Position numbers and translations under genes: made by a program
The notes under the pieces: model-generated
Told to the model about the DNA's origin: nothing
Seen by the model: the letters and a program-made list of their open reading frames with translations, nothing else
Databases searched by the model: none
Source: JAAYBQ01 sp035403465
Lineage (GTDB): Bacteria > Spirochaetota > UBA4802 > UBA5550
DNA length: 11,659 nucleotides
Direction: 5' to 3'
NCBI GenBank assembly: GCA_035403465.1
Contig: DAONFG010000070.1
Span: 1-11,659 of the forward strand
In this document: one piece after another, positions 7,561 to 11,659 of the stretch
Layout: each line of letters starts with the position of its first letter
How positions within the stretch are numbered: position 1 is the first letter of the stretch

Positions 7561-10371
7561 CCCGGGCAGCATCCTTGACAAAAACTGTCCGGTATATGAG
7601 GCCTTGACCCTGCAGATATCTTCCGGAGTGCCCGCAGCCAGGAGGGTACCGCCTGCATCTCCCCCTTCAGGGCCCAGGTCAATTACGTAGTCAGCAGTCT
7701 TGATAACATCAAGATTATGCTCAATCACTATTACGCTGTTCCCTTTTTCTACGAGCGAATTCAACACTTCGATCAATTTTTTAATATCATCAAAATGAAG
7801 GCCTGTTGTAGGTTCATCCAGTATATAAACAGTTTTGCCTGTACCCCGCTTTGAAAGTTCAGTAGCGAGCTTGATCCGCTGCGCCTCACCGCCAGAGAAG
7901 GTTGTTGCAGGCTGCCCCAGCTTGATATACCCCAGACCCACACGGGCAAGTGTCTCAAGTTTATTATATACAGCAGTAATGGTCTCAAAAAAAGGCAATG
8001 CCTCATCAACAGTCATGTCCAGGACTTCAAAGATATTCTTCCCCTTGAACCGCACTTCAAGCGTCTCATGGTTGTATCTCTTACCTTTACAGACATCGCA
8101 TGTAATATAAATATCCGGGAGAAAATGCATCTCGATTTTCTTTACTCCGTCACCCTCACACGTTTCGCATCTTCCACCTGAAATATTAAACGAAAAACGT
8201 CCGGATTTATATCCTTTCATCTTTGACTCAGGCAGCTTCGCGTAGAGTTCCCTGATTGGTGTAAAAAGACCTGTATATGTCGCGGGATTGGACCTGGGTG
8301 TTCGGCCAATCGGAGACTGGTCAATATCGATCACCTTGTCTATATGTTCAACTCCAAGAATTTGATCAAATTCTCCGGGGTATTCCTTGGACTTCATCAC
8401 AAGTGCCGAGAGCGCGCGGTAGAGTATTTCTATCACAAGGGATGATTTTCCTGATCCCGAAACACCTGTAACAGCGGTGAATACTCCAAGCGGAAAGTCA
8501 ACTGTCAGGTTTTTCAGGTTATTCTCACGCGCACCACAAATTGTCAGAAACCTTTCAGCTTTACGCCTGGTCAACGGAACCGGTATACTCATTACACCCG
8601 AAAGGTACTGCCCGGTCATGGATTTCGGAGAATCCTTGATATCCTGCGGTGTGCCTGCGGCTACCACATACCCGCCATGGACACCCGCACCCGGACCCAT
8701 GTCAACAACATAGTCAGCCTGCATGATTGTATCCTCGTCATGTTCAACAACGATTACCGTATTGCCGATATCGCGCAGGTTTTTAAGTGCCGCGAGCAGC
8801 CTGTTATTGTCCCGCTGGTGCAGCCCTATGCTCGGTTCATCCAGAACATAGAGCACGCCGGTCAGGCTTGACCCCATCTGCGTTGCCAGCCTTATCCTCT
8901 GCGACTCGCCGCCGGACAGAGTACCCGCTGCGCGGTTAAGAGTTAAATACTCTATCCCTACCTCGTTCAAAAACTTCAGGCGTGCCCTGATCTCCTTGAG
9001 TACCTGATCAGCTATCTTCTGCTCGGTGGTATTAAGCTTTATATCAGTAAAAAAACCGTACGATTCATTTATAGACATTGATGATACTTCATCTATCCCT
9101 TTATCTGCAACGCGGACAGCAAGGCTTTCCGGACGAAGCCTTTTCCCGCTGCATGATGTACAGGAATCGTTCCTCATGTACTTCTCCAACCAGATGCGCA
9201 TCTCCTCTGAATTGGTCTCCCTGTACCTGCGTTCAAGGTTGGGAAGCACGCCCTCAAAAGACCTGGAAAACCTGAACTCGGAATCTTCTCTCTTTATGTT
9301 ATAGTTTACCTTTGTACCGCTTGTACCATTAAGTATAACATCGCGAACCCGTTCAGGCAGGTCTTTCCATGGTGTATCAGGCTTGAAATTGAGACTTTTG
9401 GCAAGCGCCTGAACGGTTTCAAGGTACCAGTAGCTGGTGCTCTTGCCCCAAACTTCAAGAACTCCCTCATTTAGCGACAGGTTCGGATCGCTGACTATCC
9501 GTTCAGGATCAAACTGCATTACAAATCCCAGTCCGTCACATTCAGGACATGCTCCGTAAGGAGTGTTAAAAGAAAACATTCTCGGGGAAAGTTCCGGGAT
9601 GGAAATCCCGCAGTCCGGGCATGAAAGCTCCGTGGAATAGATCTGCTCGTTGTCATCTGTATGTATCAGCACAAGTCCTGTTGCAATGTCCATCGCGGTT
9701 TCTATTGAATCCGCAAGTCTGGGCCGAATCCCGTCCTTCAGAACAATTCTATCAACGACAATTTCAATTGTATGTTTTTTGTTCTTTTCCAGTACTATCT
9801 TATCATCAACATTAAAAAATTCACCATCAACACGCAGCCGCACAAAACCCTTCTTTCGCGCCAGTTCAATGCTGTCGGCATGCTCTCCTTTTTTCCCGCG
9901 CACAAGCGGCGACATAACCTGCAGCTTTGTGCCCTTCTTCATGGTCATCACTGATTCAACGATCTGGTCTATTGACTGTGAGGATATTTTCTTCCCGCAC
10001 TGATGACAATAGGGCACGCCAATGCGCGCATACAAAAGCCTGAAGTAATCATATATCTCTGTGACTGTACCAACTGTAGATCTGGGGTTGCGGTGTGTTG
10101 TCTTTTGTTCAATGGAGATTGCAGGTGATAGGCCGTCTATATAATCGACATCGGGCTTTTCCATGAGTCCAAGGAACTGCCTGGCATATGCCGAGAGTGA
10201 TTCAACATATCTCCTCTGGCCTTCAGCATAAATGGTATCAAAAGCAAGTGAAGACTTCCCTGATCCGGAAAGTCCCGTTATTACGACAAGCTGGTCTCTG
10301 GGGATTTCAAGGGAGATGTTCTTGAGGTTATGCTCCCTTGCCCCCTTGATAGTAATTTTGTGGCCTCTCAT
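7543..10371 (-). CDS. uvrA: UvrABC excinuclease subunit A
   Basis: UvrA dimers find bulky DNA lesions and load UvrB in nucleotide excision repair. The 942-residue product has the normal length and layout. First ABC module: Walker A GLSGSGKS at 33-40, the UvrB-binding/zinc region with CHQCG near 119 and CPDCG near 254 plus CPECDGLGF near 277, signature LSGGESQRIRLA near 484 and LDEPSIGLH near 505. Second module: Walker A GVSGSGKS at 636-643, the C-terminal zinc finger CETCEGDG...CDVCKGKRY near 735-765, signature FSGGEAQRIKLA near 822 and LDEPTTGLH near 850. The ATG overlaps the stop of the upstream zinc-ribbon gene as ATGA. The bases before it (CGTAACCCTGAT) contain no Shine-Dalgarno, so translation probably depends on the upstream gene. 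The stop is inside a terminator hairpin. All key residues look intact. Confidence 0.98.
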   Translation of the reverse strand: MRGHKITIKGAREHNLKNISLEIPRDQLVVITGLSGSGKSSLAFDTIYAEGQRRYVESLSAYARQFLGLMEKPDVDYIDGLSPAISIEQKTTHRNPRSTVGTVTEIYDYFRLLYARIGVPYCHQCGKKISSQSIDQIVESVMTMKKGTKLQVMSPLVRGKKGEHADSIELARKKGFVRLRVDGEFFNVDDKIVLEKNKKHTIEIVVDRIVLKDGIRPRLADSIETAMDIATGLVLIHTDDNEQIYSTELSCPDCGISIPELSPRMFSFNTPYGACPECDGLGFVMQFDPERIVSDPNLSLNEGVLEVWGKSTSYWYLETVQALAKSLNFKPDTPWKDLPERVRDVILNGTSGTKVNYNIKREDSEFRFSRSFEGVLPNLERRYRETNSEEMRIWLEKYMRNDSCTSCSGKRLRPESLAVRVADKGIDEVSSMSINESYGFFTDIKLNTTEQKIADQVLKEIRARLKFLNEVGIEYLTLNRAAGTLSGGESQRIRLATQMGSSLTGVLYVLDEPSIGLHQRDNNRLLAALKNLRDIGNTVIVVEHDEDTIMQADYVVDMGPGAGVHGGYVVAAGTPQDIKDSPKSMTGQYLSGVMSIPVPLTRRKAERFLTICGARENNLKNLTVDFPLGVFTAVTGVSGSGKSSLVIEILYRALSALVMKSKEYPGEFDQILGVEHIDKVIDIDQSPIGRTPRSNPATYTGLFTPIRELYAKLPESKMKGYKSGRFSFNISGGRCETCEGDGVKKIEMHFLPDIYITCDVCKGKRYNHETLEVRFKGKNIFEVLDMTVDEALPFFETITAVYNKLETLARVGLGYIKLGQPATTFSGGEAQRIKLATELSKRGTGKTVYILDEPTTGLHFDDIKKLIEVLNSLVEKGNSVIVIEHNLDVIKTADYVIDLGPEGGDAGGTLLAAGTPEDICRVKASYTGQFLSRMLPGNKKAR

Positions 10372-10664
10372 ATCAGGGTTACGTTAATGGATCCGCACAT
10401 GGGGCAGATTACTTCCCTGTCAAATTCCTCCTCGTGAATATCCCTGCGTTTTTTAATTATAATATCATCCCACCTGTAATCGCAGTCTTCACAGGCATAA
10501 CTTATTTGTATCTTCCTTTCAGTATCATCATCGCTGAATTCATCGTCGTCATCATCAAAAACATCCTCTGCATCAGAGAGTTCCTCTTCAGTGTAATTCT
10601 CCTCGTAATAATCATCTTCATAGACTTCGTCGTCGTAATCTCTTTCCTTGTAGTCGTCGCCCAT
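10368..10664 (-). CDS. Small acidic zinc-ribbon protein, coupled to uvrA
   Basis: The product has 98 residues in two parts. Residues 1-50 are extremely acidic (28 Asp/Glu, with Tyr) and likely disordered. Residues 51-98 form a probable zinc ribbon with CEDC at 58-61 and CPMC at 87-90, 25 residues apart. The start at 10662-10664 is preceded by GGAAAGG at about 7-base spacing; a frame extending 26 codons further upstream has a basic, un-protein-like N-terminus and is rejected. It ends in a 4-base ATGA overlap with uvrA, which lacks its own ribosome-binding site, so the two should be made together. No family name is recognised. The acidic tail and ribbon would suit a nucleic-acid- or RNA polymerase-associated role, or DNA mimicry, but nothing proves this. 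Confidence 0.82.
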   Translation of the reverse strand: MGDDYKERDYDDEVYEDDYYEENYTEEELSDAEDVFDDDDDEFSDDDTERKIQISYACEDCDYRWDDIIIKKRRDIHEEEFDREVICPMCGSINVTLI

Positions 10665-10676
10665 AATGTAACCTTT

Positions 10677-10717
10677 CCTGCTGTTTTTGTAGACAAATAA
10701 TCTGCGCTCACAGCAGG
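10677..10717 (-). promoter_or_regulatory. Leader inverted repeat adjoining the ribosome-binding site of the zinc-ribbon gene
   Basis: In the minus-strand leader, CCTGCTGT (10717-10710) and ACAGCAGG (10684-10677) form perfect 8-base arms around 25 bases. The second arm ends at the two G of the GGAAAGG ribosome-binding site, so pairing would partly hide it. This could tune translation of the zinc-ribbon/uvrA pair. No riboswitch class is recognised. Confidence 0.4.
10686..10697. promoter_or_regulatory. Possible operator TTTGT-N2-ACAAA upstream of the zinc-ribbon/uvrA unit
   Basis: TTTGTAGACAAA has 5-base inverted arms. It recalls LexA-type boxes with TTTG/CAAA half-sites reported in Leptospira (TTTG-N5-CAAA as I remember it), but the gap here is four bases. 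uvrA is a common SOS gene, which makes the location suggestive. A TTGACA on the minus strand (10773-10768) lies upstream but has no well-placed -10. Confidence 0.25.
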
Positions 10718-10786
10718 TAATCCGGCCGTTGCGCATACTCACATACCAGAAAAAACGGGGGTTTATTTGTCAAAATATTTTACTGC

Positions 10787-11452
10787 TTAATCAAAAATTT
10801 TTGTCCCGGAATCCTTGAGCTGAGGCGTTGTTTCTGACTTGATCTCTCCTATTTCGTCGAATCTTTTAGAGGTAACAATAATATCCCAGATGCCCCAGTT
10901 TCCGGTTTTCATTGAGTATTCATGAATTATTATAGCAAAACTGCCTGAATATGACAAATTAAAGGGAATTTCCGCACTGAATATTTTATCTGAATAAAAA
11001 ATAGAAGAATCAACAGTCCCGATCAGCTGCTCGTTGCCGTATGCATCCTTTATAAAAATTTTAAGCGTGCCGTCAAAAGGTATCCTTTTACCCCTGTACC
11101 TGACAAAATCTATGAATATAGTGTAATTTTTACCTTTTTCAAGTCCGTTTACAGGGCACTCGATGCGGGGTTGCACCAGAAAAAAAGCAATATTATCGAT
11201 GTAAGGAGCCGCATCATCAACAGTTGTTTGTCTCATTGATTTAGCGCGGCTGTTTATTGTGCGGTAATCGATATAACTGACAAGTGCATCACTTGAAGTA
11301 TCAGGAGGCCCTGATACTTCATTAATGATAAATGTTTCTTTTAATGCAGTTGCACTAATAAAATCCGGTTCTCCGGCAAGTACAGGAATATACATCAGTA
11401 TAATAAAGCAGAGAGGCCGGATGAATAACATACTTTTCTGCCTGGTATTCAT
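10787..11452 (-). CDS. Secreted protein of unknown function
   Basis: The 221-residue product starts with a Sec signal (basic NTRQKSMLFIRP, then a hydrophobic core ending VLAG-EP), so it is probably exported to the periplasm or beyond. The mature part has a low-complexity Ser/Asp/Thr region near residues 42-75, then an apparent beta-sandwich region from about 80 to 205 with alternating hydrophobics (NYTIFIDFVRYRGK, GTLKIFIKDAYGN, GSFAIIIHEYSM, NWGIWDIIVTSKR). A charged, Lys/Glu-rich tail follows. I do not recognise the family; FlaA-like and carbohydrate-binding-type folds were considered without support. The ATG at 11450-11452 is chosen over an upstream ATG because GGCGGGGGA lies about seven bases before it and it gives a clean signal peptide. 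It lies 63 bases after the partial gene at the window edge and 122 before the zinc-ribbon gene. Confidence 0.8.
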   Translation of the reverse strand: MNTRQKSMLFIRPLCFIILMYIPVLAGEPDFISATALKETFIINEVSGPPDTSSDALVSYIDYRTINSRAKSMRQTTVDDAAPYIDNIAFFLVQPRIECPVNGLEKGKNYTIFIDFVRYRGKRIPFDGTLKIFIKDAYGNEQLIGTVDSSIFYSDKIFSAEIPFNLSYSGSFAIIIHEYSMKTGNWGIWDIIVTSKRFDEIGEIKSETTPQLKDSGTKIFD

Positions 11453-11498
11453 AATTATTCCCCCGCCTGCCATACAAATTAATTCCTGCAAACAGAAT

Positions 11499-11514
11499 CC
11501 AGGTAAAAACCCGG
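11499..11514 (-). other. Hairpin right after the stop codon of the edge gene, no U-tract
   Basis: In the minus-strand transcript, CCGGGT and ACCTGG form a 6-bp stem (one G-T wobble) with a TTTT loop. It starts one base after the stop codon of the gene cut by the window end. No T-run follows, so termination would be weak at best. Confidence 0.4.
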
Positions 11515-11515
11515 A

Positions 11516-11659
11516 CTACCTGATAAGTTTCATTACCTTCTCAGCGTCAAGGTTTGATATTGAATCCACGCTCGCCGCATTACCCTTGAAGAATTCAGTC
11601 AGGCTTGTCATCAGGTTTTCAACCTTTTTATTACCAGCGAGGTCAGATGCAATTATATT
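11516..11659 (-). CDS. C-terminal 47 residues of an unrecognised protein (cut by window end)
   Basis: On the minus strand a frame is open from the window edge to a TAG at 11516-11518. The fragment (starting NIIASDLAGNKKVENLMTSL and ending SNLDAEKVMKLIR) looks helical and amphipathic, without cysteines or membrane segments. No family is recognised. It is accepted as coding because the frame is open to the edge, its composition is protein-like, and a same-strand gene with a ribosome-binding site follows 63 bases later. Such a short piece could still be chance. Confidence 0.6.
   Translation of the reverse strand, partial: NIIASDLAGNKKVENLMTSLTEFFKGNAASVDSISNLDAEKVMKLIR

Noticed and set aside
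10665..10742. 26-codon N-terminal extension of the zinc-ribbon protein
   Set aside because: The internal ATG at 10664 has a good ribosome-binding site, and the extension would overlap the leader hairpin with no protein-like pattern.

Overview
The window (about 44% GC by eye) reads as ordinary bacterial chromosome with one abnormal left edge. Sec-type signal peptides, a lipoprotein-like DUF3332 protein, a FlaB-like flagellin homologue and a UvrA of standard size suggest a Gram-negative, possibly a spirochaete (Spirochaetota). That assignment is inference from protein resemblance; no rRNA or other marker gene is present.

Left edge (1-3574). About 276 bases of minus-strand sequence encode the motor-domain core of a type I restriction R subunit (HsdR). 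It abuts a plus-strand pyruvate carboxylase gene that lacks its N-terminal coding region. Both genes are beheaded at the same point and read away from each other. This is a rearrangement breakpoint or an assembly chimera. The rest of pyc is intact through its biotinyl domain and ends at a strong intrinsic terminator.

Middle-left (3786-5197, minus strand). A two-gene unit has a DUF3332-like membrane/lipoprotein gene upstream and, 56 bases on, a 266-residue protein. The latter carries recognisable N- and C-terminal flagellin D1 regions but starts with a Sec signal peptide. Flagellins are normally exported by the flagellar type III apparatus without one, so this is the most unusual gene in the window.

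Centre (5198-7560). A 630-base AT-rich divergent intergenic region with short palindromes and repeats leads into a SulP-family anion permease with a C-terminal STAS domain, started by TTG behind a strong GGAGG. It ends in a hairpin shared with the convergent uvrA gene; the uvrA stop codon overlaps the hairpin loop.

Right (7543-11659, minus strand). uvrA overlaps by four bases (ATGA) with a small, extremely acidic zinc-ribbon gene upstream and has no ribosome-binding site of its own, so the two are probably translationally coupled. A long-range inverted repeat and a TTTGT-N2-ACAAA element lie in the leader of the pair. Further upstream are a secreted protein of unknown function and the C-terminal 47 residues of an unrecognised protein cut by the window end.

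No tRNA, rRNA, CRISPR array or insertion sequence was found.
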